Part shown: in pieces, positions 1 through 7,370 of the stretch
Layout: each line of letters opens with the position of its first letter
Numbering within the stretch: position 1 is the stretch's first letter
Source: Ruminococcaceae bacterium UBA6842
Lineage (GTDB): Bacteria; Bacillota; Clostridia; Oscillospirales; Acutalibacteraceae
NCBI GenBank assembly: GCA_002451855.1
Contig: DKDS01000076.1
Coordinates: forward strand, 13,214-22,626
DNA length: 9,413 nucleotides
Direction of reading: 5' to 3'
The notes under the pieces: model-generated
Databases searched by the model: none
Seen by the model: only the letters and a program-made list of their open reading frames with translations
What the model was told of the DNA's origin: nothing
Position numbers and translations under genes: made by a program

Positions 1-111
1 AAAGAGCGTTTGCCGCTTTATAAACGCTACGCCGATATTACCGTAAACGGTACCGACACCGAAAAAGCCGTAGAAATTATACTTGAAAAATTAAGCGGAG
101 CTGTTCTGTGA
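1..111 (+). CDS. aroK: Shikimate kinase, C-terminal 36 residues (partial)
   Basis: Only the last 36 codons and the TGA stop (109-111) are present; the gene enters from the left edge in frame 1. The visible protein has the pattern RLPLYKRYADITVNGTDT followed by an amphipathic helix (EKAVEIILEKL). This matches the end of shikimate kinases, where the Arg of an RxPLY motif sits near the bound nucleotide and is followed by a Y/E-x-AD strand and a final helix. Shikimate kinase phosphorylates shikimate to shikimate-3-phosphate with ATP in the cytosolic pathway to chorismate and aromatic amino acids. Its last codons and stop lie inside a terminator stem. It converges on mutS2, with 16 bp between the two stop codons. 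The P-loop and shikimate-binding residues lie outside the window, so the assignment rests on the tail only. A fusion with another aro domain upstream cannot be excluded. Confidence 0.75.
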   Translation, partial: KERLPLYKRYADITVNGTDTEKAVEIILEKLSGAVL

Positions 112-123
112 AGAACAGCTCCG
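96..123. terminator. Bidirectional terminator hairpin between aroK and mutS2
   Basis: Bases 96-107 pair perfectly with 112-123, giving a 12-bp stem closed by a GTGA (GNRA-type) tetraloop. On the plus strand the stem is followed by a T-rich run (TTATTTATTCCTTTATTT). On the minus strand it begins 4 nt after the mutS2 stop and is followed by CTTAATTTTTC. It sits between convergent genes, so it can end both transcripts. The 5' arm and loop contain the last aroK codons and the stop. Confidence 0.8.
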
Positions 124-127
124 TTAT

Positions 128-2518
128 TTATTCCTTTATTTCCGCAATGGTAACGCCGTTTTCACCCTCGCCGAAGGTTCCCGTTCTGAACGACGAAATG
201 TTTTTGTGATTTCTAAGGTGCGCCTGAACCGCTTTCCTTAATGTCCCCGTTCCCTTTCCGTGAATTACCGTAACGGTGGTTATACCCGAAAGTACGGCAT
301 TGTCGATATACTTATCAAGCTCCATAATTGCCTCGTCGGAAGCCATACCTCTTAAATCAACCTCGCCCGAAACGGTGCGCTGACCTCTTGAAACAAGACC
401 CGTAACACGCCTTGTTTTCTTAAATTCCGTAGACGGCGCGTTTTTGCTTTTAAGCCGCAGATTATCATAATCCACCCACATTTTAATAGAACCCGACATT
501 ACAAGCGCTTTTTTGTCTTTAGGTTTTATGTCAACCACAGTAGCGTCCCTGTTAATATCCGCTATAAGAACTATATCGCCGTTATTAAGCTCTGCAACCG
601 CCTCTCCAGCGGCTTTTTTGGTCCTTACGGGGTCGGAGCTTTTTTCAAGCTCGTTTACGGCGGCTTTGTAAGCGGTGCGTGCCTTTTGCGCGACAGCCGC
701 CGCATTTTCGGCGTTAAGCTGTTTTTTCATATCCTCAAGCTCGTTTAAAAGCAATGCGGATCTGTTCCTCGCGTTTTCTATAATTCTGCCGGCGTCTTCC
801 CTTGTTTTTTCCAAAAGCTTTTCCTGCTTAAGTTCAAGGTCATGCTCCCGCTGTTCGGATTTTTTCTTTGCCTGTTCAAGCTTTATGCGAAGCTCCTGTG
901 CCCTTTTACGCTCCTCCTCCGCCTGCCGTCTGGCGTTTTCAAGCGAGCCCACTACCCTTTCAAACCGCCTGTCTTCATCCGAAACCTCTTTTTCCGCCGC
1001 GTCTATAATATCCGCATTTAACCCCAGCCGCTTTGAAATGGCGAAGGCGTTTGAACGCCCCGGCATACCGATAATCAGTCGATAGGTCGGCTTTAAGGTT
1101 TTTACATCAAACTCACAGGAGGCATTTTCAACCCTTTCGGTGTCTATCGCATAGGATTTAAGCTCGGGATAGTGCGTTGTTGCGGCGACCTTTGCGCCGA
1201 CAGACGACAAATGCATTAAAATCGCCTTTGCGAGAGCCGCGCCCTCAACAGGGTCGGTTCCGGCACACAACTCGTCGAAAAGCACGAGAGAATTGCTGCC
1301 AGCGTTTTCCGTTATCGATATTATGTTAACCATATGTGAAGAAAAGGTCGAAAGCGACTGCTCAATGCTCTGCTCGTCGCCTATATCGGCAAACACCTTT
1401 TCAAAAACGGAAATACGGCTTCCGTCATCGACGGGAATCATAAGTCCGCACATTGTCATTACGGTAAGCAGTCCTATTGTTTTAAGCGTTACGGTTTTAC
1501 CGCCGGTGTTAGGGCCTGTTATTACAAGCGTATCGTACTCGCCGCCCAGTCCCACCGTTACAGGTACTACCGTTTTATAGGAAATAAGCGGATGCCTTGC
1601 CCGTTTTAAAAATATATGCCCGTCTTTATTGATAAGAGGGAGCGAGGCTTTCATTTTATACGCAAGCTTCGCCTTTGCAAAAGCCATATCTATGGCGCAA
1701 AGAGCCTTATATGAGGATATAATGCTGTCGGCAGAGCCGCCTGCGTCTGCTGACAGCTCGGATAATATCCGTTCGATTTCCTCCTGCTCACGGGATTTTA
1801 AGACCCTTATTTCGTTATTTGTTTCAACAACCGACATCGGCTCTATAAAAATTGTGGAGCCTGTTGCCGAGGTATCGTGCACAACACCGTTTATCTGACC
1901 CTTGTATTCCGCTTTAAGCGGCACAACATATCTGCCGTCACGCTGTGTTATAATGGCATCCTGCAGGTATTTTGCCGTCGGTCGTCTTACAATTCTTTCA
2001 AGTATCTCACGGATCTTAGCGGATTTTGCCGTAAGCCTCCGTCTTATATCATAAAGCGCCTGCGAAGCGTTATCGTTAAGCTCCTCTTCGGATTTTATCG
2101 CAAAATTTATCTTATCCTCAAGATATTTATTAGGTATTAACGAATAAAAATAATCCTCAAGCGAGGTATCCTTTAATCCGCCGCAGTTTTCACGCCAGAC
2201 CTTAACGCCTCTTATTATTCTGAGCGTCTCCGCAATATCAAGCAGTTCCTTAATTGAAAGCACCGCCGACGCCTGCGCCCTTTTAAGAGGAGATGAAACA
2301 TTTTTTGCCGCACCGAACGAGGGGGCGGAGTATTTAGACATAAATATATATGCGTCGTTTGTCTTGGCAAGCGACGCCTTTACTTCCTCAAAATCGCCGG
2401 ACGGTGTAAGCGAAAGCGCATTTTCCGCCGTATCCGCAAGTCCTGCCTGTAAGGATAACAATTCAAGTATCTTATCAAGCTCAAGCGTTTTAGCATTTTT
2501 TGAAATATCGTAATTCAT
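128..2518 (-). CDS. mutS2: Endonuclease / ribosome-rescue ATPase MutS2
   Basis: This 796-residue protein is close to the usual MutS2 length of about 780-790. In order: an N-terminal helical core and clamp region (about 1-300); a MutS-type ABC ATPase with Walker A GPNTGGKT at 335-342, STFSSHM signature near 390-396, Walker B LVLFDELCAGTDP at 411-423 and H-loop THYPEL at 448-453; a long charged coiled coil (about 505-610); a small beta-rich linker; and a C-terminal Smr nuclease domain with DLRGM at 721-725 and HGKGTGTLR at 753-761. The N-terminal mismatch-recognition domain of MutS1 is absent, as expected. The family binds branched DNA and restrains recombination; in Bacillus subtilis MutS2 also acts on collided ribosomes. 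Start: ATG at 2516-2518 with AAGGAG five bases upstream. The start overlaps the recO stop (ATGA), so translation is probably coupled. It is the last gene of the leftward operon and ends at the terminator at 96-123. Confidence 0.96.
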   Translation of the reverse strand: MNYDISKNAKTLELDKILELLSLQAGLADTAENALSLTPSGDFEEVKASLAKTNDAYIFMSKYSAPSFGAAKNVSSPLKRAQASAVLSIKELLDIAETLRIIRGVKVWRENCGGLKDTSLEDYFYSLIPNKYLEDKINFAIKSEEELNDNASQALYDIRRRLTAKSAKIREILERIVRRPTAKYLQDAIITQRDGRYVVPLKAEYKGQINGVVHDTSATGSTIFIEPMSVVETNNEIRVLKSREQEEIERILSELSADAGGSADSIISSYKALCAIDMAFAKAKLAYKMKASLPLINKDGHIFLKRARHPLISYKTVVPVTVGLGGEYDTLVITGPNTGGKTVTLKTIGLLTVMTMCGLMIPVDDGSRISVFEKVFADIGDEQSIEQSLSTFSSHMVNIISITENAGSNSLVLFDELCAGTDPVEGAALAKAILMHLSSVGAKVAATTHYPELKSYAIDTERVENASCEFDVKTLKPTYRLIIGMPGRSNAFAISKRLGLNADIIDAAEKEVSDEDRRFERVVGSLENARRQAEEERKRAQELRIKLEQAKKKSEQREHDLELKQEKLLEKTREDAGRIIENARNRSALLLNELEDMKKQLNAENAAAVAQKARTAYKAAVNELEKSSDPVRTKKAAGEAVAELNNGDIVLIADINRDATVVDIKPKDKKALVMSGSIKMWVDYDNLRLKSKNAPSTEFKKTRRVTGLVSRGQRTVSGEVDLRGMASDEAIMELDKYIDNAVLSGITTVTVIHGKGTGTLRKAVQAHLRNHKNISSFRTGTFGEGENGVTIAEIKE

Positions 2519-3279
2519 TTTTTCTCCTTAATGCTCTCGTAAAAGTCAAGCGCCGTAAATCTGCGGTCGCTTTGAACCGTAATGTATCTCCCCGTTATAC
2601 CCGAAAGAAGCTCCGCCTGTTCGGCGGGGATACTGAAGGAATAAAGCTTTTCAAACCTGGAATAAACTATATGGCGCATAGCCGACAGCACGGTTTTTGA
2701 AACAGGCTGTATCTGCTGATTTTCAGGCTTACACTCTCCGCAATATATTTTGCCGTTAAGAAAGTCAAAATACATTATGTCATCTTCGAATTTTCCGCAC
2801 CCGTCGCAAGCTACAAGGTCGGGCATAAAGCCGGAAACGGCGGCGGTCCTCAATTCGGTTATAGCTTTAATAAGCGCGGGAGTGCGCTCGCCTCCGCTTA
2901 AAAAATGCAGTGAGTTTAAAATCAGTCTGAAAAATTCCGTGCCCTCGCCGCCGTCCGATGAAAAAATTGCGGCAAGCTCGCAAAAATACTGCGCCAAAGC
3001 CAGCTGCTCTATATCGCATCCGCTGCCGAAAAATATTCTTATCGGCACAGCTTCCCTTATTTTATATGTATCCTTTTTTTTAACTAAGGTAAAGCTTGAA
3101 TAAGAAAGCAGACTTGTAGCGGTACAGCGCCTTGATTTTACCGATACCGCACCCGACGCAAACGCGCGGATAATGCCGTAATCACGAGTAAAGAGAGTAA
3201 CCAAACGGTCACTCTCCCCCACCTTCATCTCTCTTATAACCAGTGCCTCTGTTGTAAAACGATTCGCAGTCTCGCTCAC
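2515..3279 (-). CDS. recO: DNA repair protein RecO
   Basis: This 254-residue protein is typical in length for RecO. The N-terminal OB-fold region carries the family pattern EALVIREMKVGESDRLVTLF (residues 11-30) and continues with TRDYG. The helical C-terminal part holds a four-cysteine zinc site at C158, C161, C180 and C183. RecO works with RecR to load RecA onto SSB-coated single-stranded DNA in the RecFOR gap-repair pathway and anneals complementary strands. Start: GTG at 3277-3279, supported by AAGGAG at 3290-3295 with a 10-nt spacer; no better start lies nearby. The first 71 bases overlap the end of yqzL in another frame, and the stop overlaps the mutS2 start. The position downstream of era and yqzL is the classical Firmicutes context. 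Confidence 0.95.
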   Translation of the reverse strand: MSETANRFTTEALVIREMKVGESDRLVTLFTRDYGIIRAFASGAVSVKSRRCTATSLLSYSSFTLVKKKDTYKIREAVPIRIFFGSGCDIEQLALAQYFCELAAIFSSDGGEGTEFFRLILNSLHFLSGGERTPALIKAITELRTAAVSGFMPDLVACDGCGKFEDDIMYFDFLNGKIYCGECKPENQQIQPVSKTVLSAMRHIVYSRFEKLYSFSIPAEQAELLSGITGRYITVQSDRRFTALDFYESIKEKK

Positions 3280-3373
3280 CCGTGCCGTTCTCCTTGCGTG
3301 AATTTACAAAGTTGAGATAATCGTCAACCCTGCCGCTTTTTAAAAAATCATTCCAAAAATTTTCGGTTTTCAT
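3209..3373 (-). CDS. yqzL: Small YqzL-like protein between era and recO
   Basis: This 54-residue protein starts MKTENFWNDFLKSGRVDDYL. The W-x2-F-x-K/T-S/T-G-x-h-x2-YL pattern is that of the short YqzL family, which lies between era and recO in Bacillus. Its function is unknown to me. I chose the ATG at 3371-3373, with weak GGCAGG upstream at seven bases; an in-frame TTG at 3392-3394 would add seven residues that do not resemble the family. The family core covers about residues 5-25. The remaining tail, from about residue 30, is rich in Gly, Arg and Glu and is encoded in DNA shared with the recO N-terminus, so its sequence is constrained by recO and may not matter itself. Family assignment comes from pattern and position together; the sequence match alone would be weak. 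Confidence 0.7.
   Translation of the reverse strand: MKTENFWNDFLKSGRVDDYLNFVNSRKENGTGERDCESFYNRGTGYKRDEGGGE
3290..3295 (-). promoter_or_regulatory. Ribosome binding site deciding the recO GTG start
   Basis: AAGGAG on the minus strand lies 10 nt before the GTG at 3277-3279. It is embedded in yqzL codons (the Lys-Glu of SRKENG), so recO initiates inside yqzL. Confidence 0.7.
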
Positions 3374-3447
3374 TTTATCGCCTGCCAAATTCAAGATAAC
3401 ATTAAAAGTGTCTGTAAGCTATCTTAATTTATAACAGGTAATAAAAG

Positions 3448-4365
3448 TCAGTCCAGTCCGAAGGTGTGAATCAGTCCCTGACGATTGCGCCAGTCTTCCT
3501 TGACCTTGACCCAAAGCTTGACCGATGCCGGTATGCCGAAAAATTTTTCAATATCGTGTCTTGCAAGCGTTCCGACCTTTTTAAGCATTGAACCGCCTTT
3601 ACCGATTACAATGCCCTTATGCGATTCCTTTTCGCATATTATTGCCGCCTCAATTTCAAGTATGGGCTCGCCGTCCGCCTTATCACGTTCATAAAAGCGT
3701 TCAAGGTCAACAGCAATACCGTGCGGAACCTCTTTATCAAGAAGCCGTAAAAGCTTTTCTCTGATCATTTCGGCAACCATTACCTTTTCGGGCTGGTCGG
3801 TAACATCGCTGTCGGCAAAATAATGGGGAGACGGCTTTAAATACTTGCCGAGCTCCTCAAGGAGCAAATCGGTTCCGTCGCCCGTCTTTGCGGAAAGCGG
3901 AACGACTGCGTCAAAATCAAATTCACGCATATAAAGCGGAATAAGGCTTAACAGCATGTCCTTTTTTTCAAGCAAATCAATTTTATTGATTGCAAGCACC
4001 GCTCTTAGCTTTCTGCGTTTAAGCTCGCTGATAAGCTCAGCCTCCGCCGGGGGAATACCGTCGTTTAAGCTGAATTTGGGCGCCGCGTCAACAACAAGCA
4101 CGGCAGCATCAACATCAGCCATACCGTCGCCCACGGCTTTGTTCATATTTTTGTCAAGCATATTTCTCGGCTTATGAAAGCCCGGCGTATCAATAAAAAC
4201 AAGCTGGTCGGCGCCGTTTGTATGCACGCCCATTATACGGGTTCTTGTAGTCTGCGGCTTATCTGAAACTATCGCCACCTTAGTGCCGAGTATCCTGTTC
4301 ATAAGCGATGATTTACCCACATTCGGTCTGCCGATTATGGTTATAAAAGCTGATTTTTCTTTCAT
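3448..4365 (-). CDS. era: GTPase Era
   Basis: This 305-residue protein has all Era landmarks. G1 GRPNVGKS is at 12-19, the switch region with QTTR at 38-41, G3 DTPG at 59-62, G4 NKID at 127-130 and G5 SAK at 158-160. A C-terminal KH domain carries GIVIGKGG at 251-258. Era binds the 3' end of 16S rRNA through its KH domain and acts as a checkpoint in assembly of the 30S subunit in the cytosol, near the membrane. Start: ATG at 4363-4365 with AGGAA seven bases upstream. It follows ybeY by 19 bp in the same operon. YbeY and Era co-occurring fits a shared role in 16S 3'-end maturation. The dgkA and cdd genes that separate ybeY from era in Bacillus subtilis are absent. Confidence 0.97.
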   Translation of the reverse strand: MKEKSAFITIIGRPNVGKSSLMNRILGTKVAIVSDKPQTTRTRIMGVHTNGADQLVFIDTPGFHKPRNMLDKNMNKAVGDGMADVDAAVLVVDAAPKFSLNDGIPPAEAELISELKRRKLRAVLAINKIDLLEKKDMLLSLIPLYMREFDFDAVVPLSAKTGDGTDLLLEELGKYLKPSPHYFADSDVTDQPEKVMVAEMIREKLLRLLDKEVPHGIAVDLERFYERDKADGEPILEIEAAIICEKESHKGIVIGKGGSMLKKVGTLARHDIEKFFGIPASVKLWVKVKEDWRNRQGLIHTFGLD

Positions 4366-4384
4366 TTATCCGTTCCTGTATGTA

Positions 4385-4867
4385 TCAGATTTTATTGAGC
4401 GCAAGACCCAATGCGTCAAGCACCTTTTCTTCCTTTTCACGCATAACCGTTTTTTCAAGTCCGCCCTTTTCGTGGTCATAGCCTAAAAGGTGAAGCATTG
4501 AATGTACGGTAAGGAAAGCTATTTCTCTTTCAAGACCGTGACCGTACAGGTCTGCCTGAGCATAAGCGTGTTCAACCGATATTACTATATCTCCGAGCAT
4601 TTTAGCGCCGGTTTCGGGGTTAACATCATAAACTCCGTTTTCACCGAGCGGGAATGACAGAACATCGGTAGAAGACTCGATTTTACGGAATTTTGTATTC
4701 ATTTCCTTAATCATTTCATCATTAACAAGCGTTACATTTACTTCCGCGGAATCCTCAAAGCCCTCCAGTTTAAGGGTTGCTATGCAGGACTTTCTTATAA
4801 GAAGCCTTGTTCCCGTCGGGAGCTTGATTTTCTTTTGCTCATCGGTGATGTTAACTTTAATACTCAT
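4385..4867 (-). CDS. ybeY: Endoribonuclease YbeY (rRNA maturation factor)
   Basis: This 160-residue protein has a normal family length. The diagnostic metal-binding motif HSMLHLLGYDH spans residues 122-132, with H122, H126 and H132 as expected zinc ligands. The conserved FRKIESSTDVLSFPL block is at 60-74 and LGDIVIS at 91-97. YbeY is a metal-dependent endoribonuclease needed for 16S rRNA 3' maturation and 70S quality control. The ATG at 4865-4867 overlaps the phoH TGA (ATGA). Only a weak purine-rich stretch (GAAAAGAA) precedes it, so initiation probably depends on ribosomes terminating on phoH. Confidence 0.96.
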   Translation of the reverse strand: MSIKVNITDEQKKIKLPTGTRLLIRKSCIATLKLEGFEDSAEVNVTLVNDEMIKEMNTKFRKIESSTDVLSFPLGENGVYDVNPETGAKMLGDIVISVEHAYAQADLYGHGLEREIAFLTVHSMLHLLGYDHEKGGLEKTVMREKEEKVLDALGLALNKI

Positions 4868-5823
4868 TTCTTTTCAGCACTTCTTTCATAAGCTTTTATA
4901 ATTTCCTGAACGAGCCTGTGGCGGACAACATCCTTACCCGTCAGGTAATGAATTGCAATATCATCAACATTTTTAAGAATTCTTACAGCCTCTTTAAGAC
5001 CCGAACGCTTGCCGTCCGGCAGATCTATCTGCGTTACATCGCCCGTGACGACCGCCTTTGAATTAAAGCCGAGCCTTGTAAGAAACATCTTCATTTGCTC
5101 GCCCGTTGTATTCTGCGCCTCGTCAAGTATTATAAAGCTGTCGTCAAGCGTGCGGCCTCTCATATACGCAAGCGGCGCAACCTCAATATCGCCCCGTTCC
5201 TGACATTTCTGAAAGTTCTCGGCGCCGAGCATTTCGAAAAGCGCGTCGTAAAGCGGTCTTAAATACGGGTCGACCTTCTGCTGCAGGTCACCCGGAAGAA
5301 AGCCTAACTTTTCGCCTGCCTCAACCGCAGGCCTTGTGAGTATTATACGGTTTACCTCTTTTGCCCTGAAAGCGCTCACGGCGCAAGCGACCGCAAGGTA
5401 GGTTTTACCCGTGCCGGCAGGTCCGACGCCTATCGTTATCGTATTGCCCTTTATAGCGTATATATAACGGCGCTGACCTATTGTTTTAGGCTTTACGGGC
5501 TTACCCTTTGAGGTAATGCAAACGCAGTTTGCGTCAGTGACGGCGTCAATTTTGCTTTCCTCGCCGTCCTCAACCAAAGAAGCTACATAATTGACATCAC
5601 GGTCGGTTATTGTTTCGCCCTTATTTATCATAGTAAGCAGAGCCTCAACGGTACGCACGGCGTTCATAACCGCGGTGACCTCACCCCTGATTTTTATCTG
5701 ACTGCCGTGTGAGGTTACGGTAACCCCGTACTTTTTTTCAATCTGCTTAATGTTCTCATCAAAATTTCCGAACAAATTAACGATTTGCTCTATGCGTTCA
5801 ATATCGACCGTCTGCTCAAACAA
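4864..5823 (-). CDS. phoH: PhoH family ATPase
   Basis: This 319-residue protein matches the usual length of PhoH/YbeZ. An N-terminal KH-like region (about 1-65) precedes a PhoH ATPase domain. That domain has the KPKTIGQRRYIYAI motif at 111-124, Walker A GPAGTGKT at 134-141, Walker B IILDEAQN at 231-238 and VVTGDVTQIDLP at 258-269. PhoH proteins are RNA-associated ATPases, often linked to ybeY and thought to act in RNA metabolism; the exact substrate is unsettled. Start: TTG at 5821-5823, chosen because AAGGGAG at 5832-5838 lies eight bases upstream and the protein then aligns from its first residues. It is the first gene after a promoter at 5855-5863 and is coupled to ybeY by a 4-bp overlap. 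In Bacillus subtilis a 7TM-HD gene (pgpH) lies between phoH and ybeY; it is absent here. Confidence 0.95.
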   Translation of the reverse strand: MFEQTVDIERIEQIVNLFGNFDENIKQIEKKYGVTVTSHGSQIKIRGEVTAVMNAVRTVEALLTMINKGETITDRDVNYVASLVEDGEESKIDAVTDANCVCITSKGKPVKPKTIGQRRYIYAIKGNTITIGVGPAGTGKTYLAVACAVSAFRAKEVNRIILTRPAVEAGEKLGFLPGDLQQKVDPYLRPLYDALFEMLGAENFQKCQERGDIEVAPLAYMRGRTLDDSFIILDEAQNTTGEQMKMFLTRLGFNSKAVVTGDVTQIDLPDGKRSGLKEAVRILKNVDDIAIHYLTGKDVVRHRLVQEIIKAYERSAEKK

Positions 5824-5831
5824 GCTGTTAT

Positions 5832-5838
5832 CTCCCTT
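5832..5838 (-). promoter_or_regulatory. Ribosome binding site supporting the phoH TTG start
   Basis: AAGGGAG on the minus strand sits eight bases before TTG 5821-5823. No ATG or GTG at suitable spacing competes with it. Confidence 0.7.
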
Positions 5839-5854
5839 AGTTTCCTTTTATAAT

Positions 5855-5863
5855 ATTATACCA
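5855..5863 (-). promoter_or_regulatory. Extended -10 sigma-A promoter for the phoH operon
   Basis: On the minus strand TGGTATAAT gives a perfect TATAAT (5855-5860) with an extended TGn element (5861-5863). The best -35 at 17-bp spacing, CTGGAA, matches TTGACA at only three of six positions and lies in the last codons and stop of yqfD. Predicted transcription starts near 5848, giving a 5' leader of about 25 nt before the TTG. This would let phoH-ybeY-era-yqzL-recO-mutS2 be expressed in growing cells, independently of the sporulation genes upstream. Confidence 0.65.
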
Positions 5864-5872
5864 CAATTTTTC

Positions 5873-7039
5873 TCAATTTCCAGTATTAAATAACAGAATA
5901 TCCTCCGCCGCAATGTCTTCCGACGCCGAAATTACCGTTTTTAACCTTATACCGCCTTCAATTTCGTCAAATTCACGGTTTTCGACCTCAAAATCGCCTG
6001 TTTTTTCTACCTGTACCCTTTCGGTAAAAAGCCTTAAAAGCTCGTTTTCAAGCTGTTTTCTGTCTAATTTTTCGGTTTTTTCCTCCAAAATTTCAAATCG
6101 CCGTGTGTATATTCTAAGCGGCAGTCCGCTGCCGAAAAGCGACACTCTTTCGGTTTTAAGACAGCTTTCATATTCTTCGTTTACACAGCCGAGGTAAAGC
6201 GGTATTTTAAAACCGAAAAGCTCTATAACCCGTTTGTTTATGACTTTTCCCGTTTTCACTTTTTCTTTCTTGACATAGCCTGCCGAAACGGTTATTTCCC
6301 GTTGTGTTTTCGCTTCGATTTTACCGATGGAATGTACGAATTTCACATTATTTTCATTTTCGATAACGCCTGATACCAAAAGGTCTCCCTTTTTTACGGT
6401 ATCACCAGCCTTTACAACGCAGTTTCCCGCGGTTACATCTATTTTTGTTATAATGCCGTCCGCCTTTGCCTTTAAATTTGACGGCTCGACGGTTTCTTTT
6501 AAACTCTCTTTCATTTCGCTAACATTGACGGTAATTTTGCAGCCCTCAACATTAAATGCCGCCCACGAAAGTCCGTCCACACTGAGCAAAAGCTTTTGTC
6601 CCGCGTTTTTGGGATTAAAACCGCGCTTTTTCATTCCCTCCTTAACGCCGAGCTGTGTACAGGCGGCAAGTATTTTTTCTGTATTTACTCTTTCGTTTCC
6701 GACAACATCTATTGTCCATATAAAGCAGGACAGAAGCTTTAAAACAGCAAAAAATATTACCGCTCCGGCCAAAATACCGTAACGCTTTCTGTACCTTGCG
6801 GCAAGAAAGGGCAATCCGAATTTTTTTGTTATGTGAATTTTAAGTTTTTTACCCGAGACCGCGGTACGCACCGCCTTAAAGCATTTAACCGTCATACGGC
6901 AGCAAAGCTTTTTCCCCGAACGCCTTATATGCCAAAGAGTTATACCGTTTTTTACGCATATATTTATAAAGCACTCGGCATTTTCTCCGGATATTTCAAG
7001 CTCGACAAAACCGTTTGCCAGCCTATACAAAAACAACAT
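5873..7039 (-). CDS. yqfD: Sporulation protein YqfD
   Basis: This 388-residue protein is similar in length to YqfD. A soluble N-terminal part (1-85) ends in a basic stretch (ARYRKRYG). One transmembrane helix follows at about 88-108 (ILAGAVIFFAVLKLLSCFIW) and then WTIDVVGNERV, a POTRA-like beginning typical of the family. A long extracytoplasmic domain includes a biotinyl/lipoyl-like hairpin around 193-225 (KADGIITKIDVTAG, VKKGDLLVSG). YqfD is a mother-cell sporulation protein in Bacillus with unknown biochemistry. The ATG at 7037-7039 has AGGTGA upstream, formed partly by the yqfC stop codon; the gap to yqfC is 9 bp, indicating one transcript. The phoH promoter begins at its 3' end. Confidence 0.93.
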   Translation of the reverse strand: MLFLYRLANGFVELEISGENAECFINICVKNGITLWHIRRSGKKLCCRMTVKCFKAVRTAVSGKKLKIHITKKFGLPFLAARYRKRYGILAGAVIFFAVLKLLSCFIWTIDVVGNERVNTEKILAACTQLGVKEGMKKRGFNPKNAGQKLLLSVDGLSWAAFNVEGCKITVNVSEMKESLKETVEPSNLKAKADGIITKIDVTAGNCVVKAGDTVKKGDLLVSGVIENENNVKFVHSIGKIEAKTQREITVSAGYVKKEKVKTGKVINKRVIELFGFKIPLYLGCVNEEYESCLKTERVSLFGSGLPLRIYTRRFEILEEKTEKLDRKQLENELLRLFTERVQVEKTGDFEVENREFDEIEGGIRLKTVISASEDIAAEDILLFNTGN

Positions 7040-7048
7040 TCATATCAC

Positions 7049-7348
7049 CTACACACAAAACTCCGCGGAAGAAATTTTGCCTCTTACCGTTATGGTCGTT
7101 CCCTCAAAGCAGGATATATCAAAATCCGTTCCGCAAAGTATGAGCGCCCCTCTGTTAAGCCTAAGCTTGATATATTCGCCGCTGTATTCAAGCACTCCGA
7201 GACACCCCTCAACCGTGATTTCCCGATTGCCGAAAAGCTCGATGTGCGGACCTTTTACCATATCGGCGTTTACATTTTTTTCGGCATAGCTGAAAATCCG
7301 CCATTTTTCCTTTGCCTTTTGCGATACAAACTTAAATTTTTTCGACAC
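7049..7348 (-). CDS. yqfC: Sporulation protein YqfC (YabP/YqfC family)
   Basis: With the start chosen here the protein has 99 residues, the usual size of YqfC. The C-terminal two-thirds show the YabP/YqfC fold pattern: PHIELFGNREITVEGCLGVL, then EYSGEYIKLRLNRGALILCG, then an FDISCFEGTTITVRGKI ending. YqfC is made in the mother cell in Bacillus; its molecular role is not known. Start: the first GTG of the frame (7355-7357) would overlap its own Shine-Dalgarno. The GTG three codons on (7346-7348) has AGGGGAG (7357-7363) eight bases upstream, so I take that one. The gene is followed by yqfD after 9 bp and is divergent from ylbJ. Confidence 0.9.
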   Translation of the reverse strand: MSKKFKFVSQKAKEKWRIFSYAEKNVNADMVKGPHIELFGNREITVEGCLGVLEYSGEYIKLRLNRGALILCGTDFDISCFEGTTITVRGKISSAEFCV

Positions 7349-7370
7349 TTGGCACACTCCCCTGCAATTA

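Noticed and set aside
3374..3394. TTG start giving seven extra residues to YqzL
   Set aside because: The added residues do not fit the short family N-terminus and the internal ATG is a better start.
3374..3447. Possible promoter or terminator in the 74-bp gap between era and yqzL
   Set aside because: Only a weak AAGATA/TATCTT inverted repeat with a large loop and no acceptable -35/-10 pair; readthrough is more likely.
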